The notes: generated from the sequence alone by a model not told the origin. A stretch of 64,000 bases of DNA from Candidatus Thiodiazotropha sp. (ex Epidulcina cf. delphinae) (GCA_025656455.1 JAHXHS010000011.1:62001-126000), one strand, 5' to 3'. Shown: positions 37,243-47,839, counted from the first letter of the stretch. Numbers and translations: made by a program.

Positions 37243-38388
37243 ATGACTCAATCTGTTACTCCTCCTACGGATGTATCCATCATTACCACCTATCGTTGCC
37301 AAATGCGCTGCAAAATGTGCGACATCTGGGATCACCCGACGGATAGAAAGAAGGAGATCACGGCAAAAGATCTCGAAATTCTTCCCAAAATAAAATTCGT
37401 CAATATCACGGGTGGAGAACCCTTTGTCCGCAACGATCTCAATGAGATCATTGAAGTCGCGATGAACAAATCGGATAGGGTGGTCATATCAACTTCCGGT
37501 TGGCACACCAATCGCATCAGCAAACTGGCTGAGCAATTCCCGGATATCGGCATACGCGTCAGTATCGAGGGGCTTTCGCAACGAAATGATCAACTTCGCG
37601 GGCGTGAAGGCGGTTTCGATAAAGGAATGAGGACGCTTCTCACCCTAAGAGATATGGGCGTTAAGGATATTGGGTTCGGAATTACGGTATCCAATAATAA
37701 CTCAGAGGATATGCTCTGGTTGTATAAGGTGTCCAAAGCGTTTGGCATGGAGTTTGCCACGGCTGCATTTCATAATTCATTTTACTTTCATCGCAATGAC
37801 AATGTTATCCATAATAAAGATGAGGTTATTGGTGATTTCCATAAGCTGATCGAGGCCATGTTGTCCGAGAACTCTCCAAAAAGCTGGTATCGGGCCTTCT
37901 TCAACTTGGGCCTGATCAACTATATACGCGGCAACAGGCGAATGCTCCCGTGTGAAGCAGGGAGTGCTAACTTCTTTATCGAGCCTTACGGCGATGTGTT
38001 TCCATGCAATGGTTCTGAAGAGGCTTACTGGAAAGAGTCAATGGGAAATATCCGTGATTTCAATATTTTCGATGATCTCTGGAACAGCGATCAGGCCAAC
38101 CGAGTGCGTAAACTCGTTTCTACCTGTCCGAAAAATTGTTGGATGGTGGGCACTGCCGCTCCTGTTATGAAAAAATATCTCAGACACCCGACCGGATGGG
38201 TAATGAAGAATAAAGTCAAGAGCTTGCTAGGGAAACCGATATGTGTTGATGATGTGCCCTATTTTGATGTGGGCCAGGATCCTCGGCAGGGTGATTTGCG
38301 TAAATTAGTCCCTTCTAGTGATTCACAAAATCAGAAACAGCACTACGTCCTTTCCGAGCTGGAGTTGAAGGAGATGCTTTCGGATTGA
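37243..38388 (+). CDS. Radical SAM protein with SPASM-like C-terminus
   Basis: A 381-aa 4Fe-4S radical SAM enzyme. The cluster motif is C19-x3-C23-x2-C26 (TYRCQMRCKMCDIW), followed by NITGGEPFVRNDL, the SAM-binding GGE region. The C-terminus (~250-315) has SPASM-like features: LPCEAGSANFFIEPYGDVFPCN and CPKNCWMVG. I start at ATG 37243, which has AAAGGAAA six bases upstream. It lies between two GT4 genes, so a role in making an unusual sugar or modifying a glycan or peptide is plausible; no substrate peptide is visible nearby. Confidence 0.83.
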   Translation: MTQSVTPPTDVSIITTYRCQMRCKMCDIWDHPTDRKKEITAKDLEILPKIKFVNITGGEPFVRNDLNEIIEVAMNKSDRVVISTSGWHTNRISKLAEQFPDIGIRVSIEGLSQRNDQLRGREGGFDKGMRTLLTLRDMGVKDIGFGITVSNNNSEDMLWLYKVSKAFGMEFATAAFHNSFYFHRNDNVIHNKDEVIGDFHKLIEAMLSENSPKSWYRAFFNLGLINYIRGNRRMLPCEAGSANFFIEPYGDVFPCNGSEEAYWKESMGNIRDFNIFDDLWNSDQANRVRKLVSTCPKNCWMVGTAAPVMKKYLRHPTGWVMKNKVKSLLGKPICVDDVPYFDVGQDPRQGDLRKLVPSSDSQNQKQHYVLSELELKEMLSD

Positions 38389-38440
38389 TTGAAGGCTGAG
38401 ATTTCAAGATATATTTATTTAAATTTCATTCACGTTAAAC

Positions 38441-39586
38441 ATGCTTGATTCAAAGAAGTCTATCAAAATCATGATGCTCGGCTTGCGGGGCTTCCCAGAT
38501 GTGCAAGGAGGCGTGGAAACTCACTGTGAGAACTTATGCCATGAACTTGCCAAACAAAGATGTGAACTGGTCGTGCTGACTCGCAGCCCGTATACCCGTA
38601 AAATACAGCCCGAAGCGTACCATGGGATCGGTTTCAAGAGACTTTGGGCGCCGAAATCGAAAACACTGGAAACCATCGTACATACTTTCCTTGGCGTGGT
38701 TTATGCGGCATTGAATCGCCCCGACGTACTCCATATACAGGCCATAGGACCTGCTGTTTGGACCCCCCTGGCGAGACTGCTGGGTTTGCGTGTGGTAGTG
38801 ACGCATCACGGACCGGATTATGACCGGCAGAAGTGGGGATGGTACGCTAAGTTGGTGCTACGTGTCGGCGAGCGCCTGGGTATGCGCTACGCCAATGATA
38901 GAATCGTGATTTCCGAAACGATCCGGCAGATTATTCGTAACAAATATGGTCTGAACAGTGTAAAGATACCAAACGGCGTAGCGTTGCCGAATCTGAGTAA
39001 CTCATTGGAATTGCTTGAAGAATTTCAACTGGTTGCCAACCGTTATATTTTGCTTGTTTCACGATTAGTCAGGGAGAAACGCCATTTAGACTTGATTGAA
39101 GCCTATAAGCAGGGTTACCTTGAGGATTGGAAGCTGGTCATTGTCGGTGATGCCGATCATCCCGATGAATATGTAAAGCAGCTGAAGCTGACCTCAGATG
39201 CAACCTTGGGCGTGGTGATGACGGGCTACCAGTCAGGCGATACCCTCAAGGCCCTTTATCAACATGCGGGTATTTTTGTACTGCCGTCTTCCCACGAGGG
39301 ATTGCCTATCGCTCTGCTTGAAGCACTGAGTTTCGGTCTGCCTGTGATCGCCAGTGACATTCCGGCAAATAAGGAGGTCGGATTGGGTCCAGAACACTAT
39401 TTTCCTCTTGGTGATGTATCCGAATTAACAAAACGCTTACAATACTGGGCAGAGAGGCAACTCACAAACGAGGACCGGGAGAGCATAAGGTTGTGGGTGG
39501 AAGAGCGCTTTGATTGGCGCCGGATAGCTCAGGACACCTGCTCTGTTTACCGTAATGTTATGGAGTTGCGCACAGAGCCCTTATAA
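38441..39586 (+). CDS. Glycosyltransferase family 4 (DUF1972-type N-terminus)
   Basis: A 381-aa GT-B glycosyltransferase. The N-terminal MMLGLRGFPDVQGGVETHCENL (~11-32) is typical of rhamnosyl- or galactosyl-transferases with this domain type. VVVTHHGPDYDRQKWGW (~117-133) and YILLVSRLVREKRHLDLI (~202-219) follow. The donor-site signature is PSSHEGLPIALLEALSFGLPV (~282-302). The acceptor and donor cannot be read from sequence; dTDP-rhamnose is available from rfbBACD 5 kb downstream. It is the last clear glycosyltransferase before the exosortase. Confidence 0.88.
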   Translation: MLDSKKSIKIMMLGLRGFPDVQGGVETHCENLCHELAKQRCELVVLTRSPYTRKIQPEAYHGIGFKRLWAPKSKTLETIVHTFLGVVYAALNRPDVLHIQAIGPAVWTPLARLLGLRVVVTHHGPDYDRQKWGWYAKLVLRVGERLGMRYANDRIVISETIRQIIRNKYGLNSVKIPNGVALPNLSNSLELLEEFQLVANRYILLVSRLVREKRHLDLIEAYKQGYLEDWKLVIVGDADHPDEYVKQLKLTSDATLGVVMTGYQSGDTLKALYQHAGIFVLPSSHEGLPIALLEALSFGLPVIASDIPANKEVGLGPEHYFPLGDVSELTKRLQYWAERQLTNEDRESIRLWVEERFDWRRIAQDTCSVYRNVMELRTEPL

Positions 39587-39781
39587 CCCTTTGCCAGGGA
39601 GTGCCCGGGGACTGCAACTAAATAGGCGGCAAGGCAGAGATAGCGAATTTATTCTCCCGTCCTGAGACCTATCGGTAGGAGAGCCGATATACCTGCCTCA
39701 GGTGCATGCGGGGTGATCCACAAGGATGTGGACATTGAACGGATTTGAGTTCTCTACACCAAACGAGTTTACCGGAAAGTG

Positions 39782-41362
39782 ATGAAGATGAAGGATTATC
39801 CCCCATTGATATGGCGTTATTCATCAGTCAGCCAGCTTGGCTTATCAGTTGTCTTTTTGCTGATAATATTTGCCTATTGGGATTCGCTTGGCGATATGGT
39901 CTATCGCTGGAACACCAAGGAAGAGTATGGCTACGGATACTTTATTCCCTTTGTCAGCGCTTTCCTGATCTGGCAGCGGAGAAACCAGATTATCGTTCGT
40001 GAGTTCGTTCCCAGCTGGTACGGGTTTGGGGTCATGCTTTTTGCGGCCGTGCTGTTCATTCTGGGTGAAATCGCCACCACCTATACCCTGGTTCAATATT
40101 CCCTGGTTATCGCTATTATCGGGATCGCCCTGGCGCTGATGGGCTGGCAGGCGTTTAAGCTGGTGATGGGGCCGTTATTTCTGCTTTTCTTCATTGTTCC
40201 TCTACCTCCATTTATCTACAACACCCTTTCGGGGAAGTTACAGTTGATCTCCTCTGAAATGGGTGTCTGGTTCATTCGCCAATTCGGCATCAGCGTCTTT
40301 CTGGAAGGCAATGTGATCGACTTGGGACACTATAAATTGCAGGTGGTAGAGGCGTGCAACGGTTTGCGTTATCTCTTTCCCTTGGTCAGTGTCGCCTTTA
40401 TTGCCGCTTATCTCTACAAGGTGGAGATGTGGAAGCGGGGGCTTGTCTTCTTTTCCAGCATACCGATAACGGTATTCATGAACAGTTTCCGTATCGGGGT
40501 GATAGGGCTGTTGGTTGAATACTGGGGCGTGGGTCAGGCAGAGGGCTTTCTGCACTATTTCGAGGGTTGGATCATATTCATGACCTGCCTGCTTATCTTG
40601 CTGCTGGAGATGAGTCTATTGGCAAGGATGGGAGCGCATACCACCTCACTCAGGGAGGTATTCGGCTTGGAATGGCCCGAGCCTCTACCGGCGGGCCTGG
40701 AAAAGCGGATATGGTCGATCTCTTCGGTTCATTACGGGCTTTTGGCGGCGGCTGTATTTATTGCCCTGGGTTCACTCTATGTCAAGCAGCAGGTGATGGT
40801 TCAACCGCCGCGTTTGGCTTTCTCCGGTTTTCCCCAGCAGATCGGTGAATGGGCAGGCAAGGATGAAACACTGGAGCAGATCTATCTCGATTCTCTGAAG
40901 CTGGATGACTACTATCTGGCGGATTATCAGAATCAGCAAGGTGATTTCATTAACTTCTACGCGGCCTATTACGCTTCCCAGCAGGCGGGGTCGGCGGCTC
41001 ACTCGCCCCGTGCCTGTATTCCCGGAGGCGGTTGGCAGATCGAGGATGTGACTCAGATCAAAATTCCTGGTGTTGATGTCAATGGGCGTGATTTACAGGT
41101 CAACCGGCTGGTCATCAAGCAGGGCGATTTCAAGCAGCTTGTCTACTACTGGTTTCAGCAACGGGGACGGAACATCACCAGTGAGTGGCTCGTGAAGTGG
41201 TATCTGTTTCAGGATGGATTAATGAAACAGCGTACAGATGGTGGATTGATCAGAGTAACGACCATCATCGGGCCGGGTGAAGCATGGGCTGACGGGGATC
41301 GCCGCCTCGCGGAATTTGTTAAAGAAGTTGCGCCCTTGTTGCAGGCGTATATACCGGAATGA
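39782..41362 (+). CDS. Exosortase with fused EpsI domain
   Basis: An integral-membrane transpeptidase-like enzyme thought to process proteins bearing PEP-CTERM-type tails. About 8 membrane helices cover ~10-285. The triad is Cys192 (VEACNGLRY), Arg237 (NSFRIGVIG) and His258 (GFLHYFEGW). Residues ~315-520 form an EpsI domain (FPQQIGEWAG, SPRACIPGGGW), giving a one-chain exosortase-EpsI of 526 aa. This fusion is like the XrtD/VPLPA group, though I cannot fix the subclass. ATG 39782 is used; GTG 39779 is adjacent. The following PrsT-like gene is a usual partner. No obvious substrate with a sorting tail is in this window. Confidence 0.88.
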   Translation: MKMKDYPPLIWRYSSVSQLGLSVVFLLIIFAYWDSLGDMVYRWNTKEEYGYGYFIPFVSAFLIWQRRNQIIVREFVPSWYGFGVMLFAAVLFILGEIATTYTLVQYSLVIAIIGIALALMGWQAFKLVMGPLFLLFFIVPLPPFIYNTLSGKLQLISSEMGVWFIRQFGISVFLEGNVIDLGHYKLQVVEACNGLRYLFPLVSVAFIAAYLYKVEMWKRGLVFFSSIPITVFMNSFRIGVIGLLVEYWGVGQAEGFLHYFEGWIIFMTCLLILLLEMSLLARMGAHTTSLREVFGLEWPEPLPAGLEKRIWSISSVHYGLLAAAVFIALGSLYVKQQVMVQPPRLAFSGFPQQIGEWAGKDETLEQIYLDSLKLDDYYLADYQNQQGDFINFYAAYYASQQAGSAAHSPRACIPGGGWQIEDVTQIKIPGVDVNGRDLQVNRLVIKQGDFKQLVYYWFQQRGRNITSEWLVKWYLFQDGLMKQRTDGGLIRVTTIIGPGEAWADGDRRLAEFVKEVAPLLQAYIPE

Positions 41363-41475
41363 TCCTGCGGCAATGGCGCGCCAATGTCGATGATGACTTT
41401 CACGCTGACGGTGGATTATATCGATCGTATCATTCAAAATATCCTGAAACCTATTTTTTTAGCTAGGATGAGTCA

Positions 41476-43887
41476 ATGAAAAGGAATTTATCCTTTCGAT
41501 TATTTGCCTGCAAGACAGTCCTGTCCTTGGTTTTCATACTCTCTGTTATACAGTTATCTGCCTGTATGGACAGGGGTGAACGCAAGGCAAGCTATTTCAA
41601 GCGCGGCATGGATCTCTACGAGCAGGGGAACTACACCAAGGCACGCCTGGAGTTCAAAAATGTCCTGCAAATCGATCCGAAAGATGCTGACGCCTATTTC
41701 ATGTTCGGCCAGATCGAGGAGAGGGATGAAAACTGGCCCAAGGCCTATGCGCTCTTTCTTCGGGCCACGGAACTGAATCCGGACCATGTGGATGCTCAGG
41801 TTCACTTGGGGACTATCTATGCGCTGAGCGGTGAAACCGATAAGGCGCTGTCAGCGGCTGAAATTGCCCTAGCTGTCGAGCCAAACAACGCCTCGGCGCT
41901 GGTTCTGAAGGGATTCACCAAGGCCAGGATGGGTGAGAAGGATGCTGCCATCAATGAGGCGTTGGCCGCGGTCGAATCAGATCCGAACAATGTCGAGGCC
42001 GCCTCGCTGCTTGCTGCGCTGTATGCCGATCAGGGCTCATTGGAGCGGGCGATACGAATTGCAAAAGACTCTTTGGTGTTACATCCTGAACGGGTTGCAT
42101 CCTATCTGCTGTTGGCGCGTCTCTATGCCCAGGCGGATAGAGAAGAGGATGTGGTTTCTGTCCTGTCTGATTTAATCAGGGCGAGACCTGAAGATCTGCA
42201 GAACCGCTTGCATCTTGCTTCTTACTACAAAGGCAAGGGGAATATCCGCCGGGCTGAAGCGGTGCTGCGCCAAGCGGTAGCGGATATGGCGGAAAACACC
42301 GATGCTAAGCTGGCGCTGATTTCCCTTCTCAAAAACAGTGATCAGGTGGCGATTGCGGAATCGCTGCTACAGGAATTTTCCAAGGACTCCCCGGAGAACT
42401 TTGCCTTACGGCTCGAATTGGCGAAATTCTATCTCAACAATCAGCGAAAAACCGAAGCGTTCGCAGTCCTTTCGGATGTCATCCGCCTGGCAGACCAGAC
42501 TCCGGACGGCCTCCAGGCCAGGTCTCTCAAGGCAAGCGTGTTGAGTCAGGACGGGTTATTCCAAGAGGCGAGTGAACTGATCGATGAGGTGCTCGCCATC
42601 GATCCGAAACATAAGGACGCTCTCCTGATTCGCGCCGGTATCGGTTTGATGGGTGACGATCCCGATAGGGGGATTGCTGATCTGCGTACCCTGCTGAAGG
42701 AGGACTCTGGTTATGTCAAGGCGCACCGTTTAAAGGCCCGGGCGCATCTGAAGAAGGGTGAGGTCGAACTGGCGAGGCAGAGTTTGGAGAATGCCATCCA
42801 GGTCCAACCCGAGGAAGCGACCGCCAATTTTGAGTTGGTGGAGTTGCTGATTCAAACAGGCGAATTGGATGATGCGGTAGTGGTATTGGAGAAAATGCGA
42901 CGCTTCTTTCCAGAGGATCTCAAGGTCCTTCGAGGCGTTGCGCTCGTCCACGAAAAGCTGAAACAGTGGAACAAGTTGGCTGAAATTGCAGATGTCATCG
43001 TTTCCAAGCATCAGCAAAGCCCCTTGGGGTATTACTATCGGGGGGTTTCCCTTCAGCAACGGGGAAGGGTCATGGATAGCGTTAGTGATTTCGTCATGGC
43101 CCTGGAGCGAAAGCCCGATTCGATCGAGGCCCTGGTGGCCTTGGCGAAAAGCTATTTCGCAATGAACAAGCCAGACGATGCACTTCGGCGGATAGAAGCG
43201 GTTATCGACGCTAATCCCGATCACTACCAAGCGGTCAATCTGATGGGAGAGGTGCATTTTTCGCAGCAGCGGTTGCAAGCGGCGGAAAACGCCTTCAATC
43301 TGGCTGTCGGCATCCGGCCGGAGTGGCCGATTCCCTATAGAAACCTCATTAAAATCAAGTTGTTGGAAGGGAAGAAAACGGAGGCCATTGAGTTGTTGAG
43401 ACGTGGTTTCGCAACCACAGGGGATCCGATATTGGGTGTGGAGTTGGCAAACGCATTGGATAGAGCCGGCCAGGTGGACAAGGCCATCCAGACCTATCAA
43501 AAAATCCTTGAAAAAAATCCCAGCCACCCATTGGCATCGAACAATTTGGCCATGATCCTACTCAGGGGAGAGCCGGACCAGGATCAATTGGATCGGGCGC
43601 TAAGTCTTGTAGCGGGTTTTGAGATGTCGGAAAATCCGATTTTTCTCGACACCCTGGGTTGGACGCATATCAAGCGAGGCAATATCGATCAGGCGATATC
43701 CATCCTGGAACGCGCAGCCCGGGAGGAACCGGCCATACCGGATATCGATTACCATCTTGGGCTCGCCTATTATCAGCAGGGGCGCATGGATATCGCCAAA
43801 CGCCGGGTGAACGCGGCTATTTCGTCTGGAAAATCCTTTGATGATCTAGAGGCGGCTAAAGCCTTGATTCAAAAGATACCTGAGTAA
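41476..43887 (+). CDS. PEP-CTERM/exosortase-system TPR-repeat lipoprotein (PrsT-like)
   Basis: An 803-aa lipoprotein. The signal peptide ends in lipobox LSAC (~27-30), with C30 the lipid-bearing residue. The rest is TPR or TPR-like helical repeats (for example GMDLYEQGNYTKARLEFKNV, ATELNPDHVDAQVHLGTIY). Residue length and position directly after exosortase fit the PrsT family of very large TPR lipoproteins. It likely resides at the outer membrane as a scaffold for polysaccharide or protein export. Its role in exosortase systems is not biochemically established. Confidence 0.88.
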   Translation: MKRNLSFRLFACKTVLSLVFILSVIQLSACMDRGERKASYFKRGMDLYEQGNYTKARLEFKNVLQIDPKDADAYFMFGQIEERDENWPKAYALFLRATELNPDHVDAQVHLGTIYALSGETDKALSAAEIALAVEPNNASALVLKGFTKARMGEKDAAINEALAAVESDPNNVEAASLLAALYADQGSLERAIRIAKDSLVLHPERVASYLLLARLYAQADREEDVVSVLSDLIRARPEDLQNRLHLASYYKGKGNIRRAEAVLRQAVADMAENTDAKLALISLLKNSDQVAIAESLLQEFSKDSPENFALRLELAKFYLNNQRKTEAFAVLSDVIRLADQTPDGLQARSLKASVLSQDGLFQEASELIDEVLAIDPKHKDALLIRAGIGLMGDDPDRGIADLRTLLKEDSGYVKAHRLKARAHLKKGEVELARQSLENAIQVQPEEATANFELVELLIQTGELDDAVVVLEKMRRFFPEDLKVLRGVALVHEKLKQWNKLAEIADVIVSKHQQSPLGYYYRGVSLQQRGRVMDSVSDFVMALERKPDSIEALVALAKSYFAMNKPDDALRRIEAVIDANPDHYQAVNLMGEVHFSQQRLQAAENAFNLAVGIRPEWPIPYRNLIKIKLLEGKKTEAIELLRRGFATTGDPILGVELANALDRAGQVDKAIQTYQKILEKNPSHPLASNNLAMILLRGEPDQDQLDRALSLVAGFEMSENPIFLDTLGWTHIKRGNIDQAISILERAAREEPAIPDIDYHLGLAYYQQGRMDIAKRRVNAAISSGKSFDDLEAAKALIQKIPE

Positions 43888-44084
43888 AATTATGGGTGCA
43901 TCCCCTAATCAAGTGGGTAACGGGATAGTGAATAAATAAGCCGCCAATGGACGCCAATCACCGCAGAGGCGATAAGTCATTTTTCCCCTGGTAATCGGAC
44001 AGGATTCGGGCCATGTGGTTCGCTTATCCGTTTTTTCAATATTAAAAATCGAAAAATCACATAGTTGGCGGCCGTCAGTCTCTG

Positions 44085-44090
44085 TATAAT
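44085..44090 (+). promoter_or_regulatory. Possible -10 element of the rfbBAC promoter
   Basis: A perfect TATAAT lies 60 bases before the rfbB ATG, in an otherwise gene-free 262-base gap. The -35 is poor: TTGGCG is present but only 14 bases upstream. I consider it the likely promoter of the dTDP-rhamnose operon, with low certainty. Confidence 0.4.
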
Positions 44091-44149
44091 GCCGCTGTCA
44101 TGCGCCCCTCGGGTTTTGCATAACATATTGATTTTAATGGCATTATTGA

Positions 44150-45207
44150 ATGAAAACGATAATCGTGACCGGTGGCGCCGGTTTCATTGGCGGCAATTTC
44201 GTCCACCACCTCCTGGGGAAACGGGGATTGCAGGTTGTCAATCTGGATGCACTCACCTATGCGGGCAACCTGGATACCCTGGAGACACTCCAGGATGACC
44301 CTCGCCATCAGTTTGTTCAGGGACAGATTCAAGACAGGGCATTGGTGACGAATCTGTTGCAGCAGTTCACCCCGGATGCGATTGTGAACTTTGCCGCCGA
44401 GAGTCATGTGGATCGCTCGATTGACGGCCCTGCTGAGTTCATCGATACCAATATCGGCGGCACCTTCAACCTGTTGGAATGCGCGCGGGTCTATTGGCAA
44501 CAGCTGTCGCCTGAGAAGGCGAAGGCATTCCGCTTCCTGCATGTCTCCACCGATGAGGTCTACGGCTCGCTCGGCGCTGAGGGCATGTTCAGCGAAACCA
44601 CGCCATATGCCCCCAATTCCCCTTATTCCGCCTCGAAAGCGGCGTCGGACCACCTGGTGCGGGCATGGCATCATACCTATGGCCTACCGGTGCTCACGAC
44701 AAACTGTTCCAACAACTACGGTCCTTATCAGTTTCCGGAAAAGCTCATTCCACTGTTCATACAGAAGGCCCTGGCTGGCGAGGCCTTGCCGATCTATGGC
44801 AATGGCAGCAATGTGCGGGATTGGCTCTATGTCGAAGATCACTGCAGCGCCATCTGGCGGGTGCTGGAGGCGGGAAGGCCGGGCGAGGTCTACAATATCG
44901 GCGGCAACAACGAAATGTCCAATCTCGAGGTGGTGGAGGCGCTTTGTGTGCTGCTGGATGAACTGGCGCCGGACTCGCCATATCGGCCTCACAGTCAGCT
45001 TAAGGCGTTTGTAAAGGATCGGCCGGGGCACGATCAACGCTACGCCATCGATGCCGGCAAACTGGAGCGGGAATTGGGATGGACGCCCAAGGAGACTTTC
45101 AATACAGGCCTGCGCAAGACTGTCCGCTGGTATCTGGATAATATGGTGTGGTGCCGGCGGGTGCTGGACGGCAGTTATAGGGGCGAGCGATTGGGGCAGA
45201 GAGGATA

Positions 45208-45208
<1 letters not shown>
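44150..45208 (+). CDS. rfbB: dTDP-glucose 4,6-dehydratase
   Basis: Second step of dTDP-L-rhamnose synthesis: NAD-dependent dehydration of dTDP-glucose. The 352-aa extended SDR protein has the N-terminal [16 protein letters not shown] (~6-21) dinucleotide loop, HVSTDEVYG (~130-138, Thr-Asp-Glu triad) and the [10 protein letters not shown] active site (Tyr ~163, Lys ~167). [14 protein letters not shown] and [12 protein letters not shown] are family signatures. Its stop TAA overlaps the rfbA ATG (TAATG), indicating translational coupling. The GC-richer DNA here contrasts with the AT-rich genes at 17-24 kb. Confidence 0.95.
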
Positions 45209-46095
<887 letters not shown>

Positions 46096-46097
46096 CG

Positions 46098-46676
46098 ATG
46101 GAAGTCATGGATACGGCGATTCCCGGGGTAATGATCCTGAAGCCTGCGGTCTTCGGCGACCAACGTGGCTGGTTTATGGAGAGTTGGCAGGTCGATCGTT
46201 ACGCGGAGCATGGCCTGCCAAGGGGATTTGTGCAGGATAACCAGGCCTTTTCACAGCGAGGCGTACTCCGGGGGCTGCATATCCAGAATCCCTTTGGTCA
46301 GGGGAAACTGGTGCAGGTGATCCGAGGTGAGGTCTACGATGTAGCGGTCGATGTGCGAAGGGGGTCACCCTGGTTCGGTCAATGGGTGGGCGTGCATCTA
46401 TCGGAGGCCAATCATCTCCAATTCTATGTGCCGGTCGGTTTTGCCCATGGTTATCTGGTGTTGAGTGAAGAAGCCGTTTTCTCGTATAAATGCACCGACT
46501 ACTATCATCCGGAAACCCAGTTTTCAGTACGCTGGAATGATCCTCGGATCGGCATCGAGTGGCCTGGGGATCTACAGCCTGTGCTGGCTGAGAAGGACCG
46601 TGATGCGCCGCTGCTGCATGAGATACCCCTGGAGCGGCTTCCGCTGTACCAGCCCGAAGCGGGTTCGAGAGCGTGA
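46098..46676 (+). CDS. rfbC: dTDP-4-dehydrorhamnose 3,5-epimerase
   Basis: A 192-aa cupin-fold epimerase, the third pathway step. Motifs: FGDQRGWFMESW, FVQDNQAFSQRGVLRGLHIQNPFGQGKLV (with catalytic His in RGLH), VRRGSPWFGQWVGVHLS, PVGFAHGYLVLSE and KCTDYYHPETQ. ATG 46098 (MEVMDTAIPG) is preferred; ATG 46077 is in frame but would overlap rfbA by 19 bases. An inverted-repeat element begins 12 bases after its stop and separates it from rfbD. Confidence 0.94.
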   Translation: MEVMDTAIPGVMILKPAVFGDQRGWFMESWQVDRYAEHGLPRGFVQDNQAFSQRGVLRGLHIQNPFGQGKLVQVIRGEVYDVAVDVRRGSPWFGQWVGVHLSEANHLQFYVPVGFAHGYLVLSEEAVFSYKCTDYYHPETQFSVRWNDPRIGIEWPGDLQPVLAEKDRDAPLLHEIPLERLPLYQPEAGSRA

Positions 46677-46688
46677 GTGTAGCGCGGC

Positions 46689-46941
46689 CTAGCCTGCATG
46701 TCTCACACCCGTTCGTAGCGAGGCGGTTCAAGGGTGCGTCATGGCTGGCGTTGTGCCGGGCGTCCTGCCCTCCACCCTTCGGGCCAGCAAAGCTGTCCAA
46801 ATCCGCTCCCGGCGGATTTGTCGCGACCGAGGGGCGCGCAGGCATAGCCAATCCTATGTTGAGCGCCCCGACCGAGCGAACGCCAGACAGGGCGTGCCAT
46901 TGGGCCGCCGCAGTAGGAGGGGTGTGAGACATGCAGGCTAG
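46689..46941. mobile_element. CTAG-ended inverted-repeat element (MITE-like), copy 1, between rfbC and rfbD
   Basis: A non-coding 253-base element. Its ends are a perfect 22-base terminal inverted repeat starting CTAGCCTGCATGTCTCACAC. It is the reverse-complement homologue of 47836-48022, with roughly 65 extra bases in the middle. The two ends lie on CTAG, which may be the duplicated target. Its right end holds AGGAGGG (46916-46922) and, eight bases on, an ATG in frame with rfbD. No transposase is inside, so movement would depend on one elsewhere. Confidence 0.8.
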
Positions 46942-47839
46942 AATGCTTCTGCTTGGCTGTGACGGCCAGGTCGGATGGGAACTGCAGCGCACCCTGGCAT
47001 GCCTGGGTGAAGTGACTTCCACCTCTCTGTGCGGCCGCTACGGCCTGGCGTTGGATCTGCTCGATCGAGACGCCGTGGCATCGGCCGTTCGGCGGCATCG
47101 ACCCGATTTCATCATCAATGCAGCCGCCCACACGGCAGTGGACAAGGCGGAGTCGGAGATCGAGCTTTCAGCCAGGCTCAATGCCGAAGCCCCAGGGCTA
47201 TTGGGGTCGTTGGCCGCGGAGCAAGGCGCTACCCTTATCCACTATTCGACCGATTTTGTATTTGCCGGCGATGCAGACAGACCCTACCAGGAAGAAGATG
47301 CTGCCAGCCCCGTCAGTGTGTATGGGCAGACAAAGCTGGAAGGCGAGCAGCGGTTGTTGGCAACCGGGGCAGACACTCTAATCTTCCGCACCAGTTGGGT
47401 GTATGGCAATCATGGGCACAACTTCATGAATACCATGTTGCGGTTATTCAAAGAGAGAGATTGTTTGCGCGTGGTGGACGATCAGATCGGCGCGCCCACC
47501 TGGAGCCGGATGATCGCGGAAGTTACCGCACAGGTTGTGAACCGGCTGGGTTTTGCGCCTTCGGATTCGGCGCATCTGCGTGGCATCTACCACCTGACGG
47601 CCGGGGGAGAGACCAGTTGGTGCGGATTTGCCCAACGGATTCTTGAACTTTCGGGTGAAGCATGCCGAATTGATCCTATACTGACCCGTGACTATCCGAC
47701 ACCGGCAAGGCGTCCAGCCTATTCCGTGCTCGACAATACAAAACTGAATAAAACCTTTGGCATCAAGCTGCCGGACTGGAAGTTGTCCCTGGCGCAGTGC
47801 CTGGCTGATCGACTAGCCCGGATGAAATATCTGGGCTAG
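46931..47839 (+). CDS. rfbD: dTDP-4-dehydrorhamnose reductase
   Basis: The NADPH-dependent last step to dTDP-L-rhamnose. The protein has the SDR loop LLLGCDGQVGWELQR (~6-20), DFIINAAAHTAVDKAE (~58-73), STDFVFAGDADRPYQEED (~105-122), YGQTKLEGEQ (Tyr/Lys active site, ~131-140) and RTSWVYGNHGHNF. Start: ATG 46931 lies inside the upstream inverted-repeat element and is preceded by AGGAGGG at eight bases, giving 302 aa with extra N-terminal MQAR. ATG 46943 (MLLLGCDG) is the probable ancestral start, with a weaker site. The TAG stop is part of the CTAG at the edge of the second element. So this gene's start signals and stop both come from repeats. Confidence 0.93.
   Translation: MQARMLLLGCDGQVGWELQRTLACLGEVTSTSLCGRYGLALDLLDRDAVASAVRRHRPDFIINAAAHTAVDKAESEIELSARLNAEAPGLLGSLAAEQGATLIHYSTDFVFAGDADRPYQEEDAASPVSVYGQTKLEGEQRLLATGADTLIFRTSWVYGNHGHNFMNTMLRLFKERDCLRVVDDQIGAPTWSRMIAEVTAQVVNRLGFAPSDSAHLRGIYHLTAGGETSWCGFAQRILELSGEACRIDPILTRDYPTPARRPAYSVLDNTKLNKTFGIKLPDWKLSLAQCLADRLARMKYLG

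Noticed and set aside
44391..45014. Out-of-frame plus-strand frame within rfbB
   Set aside because: It is an alternative-frame shadow of rfbB, Arg/Pro-rich and without motifs.
46174..47022. Minus-strand open frame across rfbC and the first inverted-repeat element
   Set aside because: It spans a repeat element and antisense rfbC and is composition-driven.
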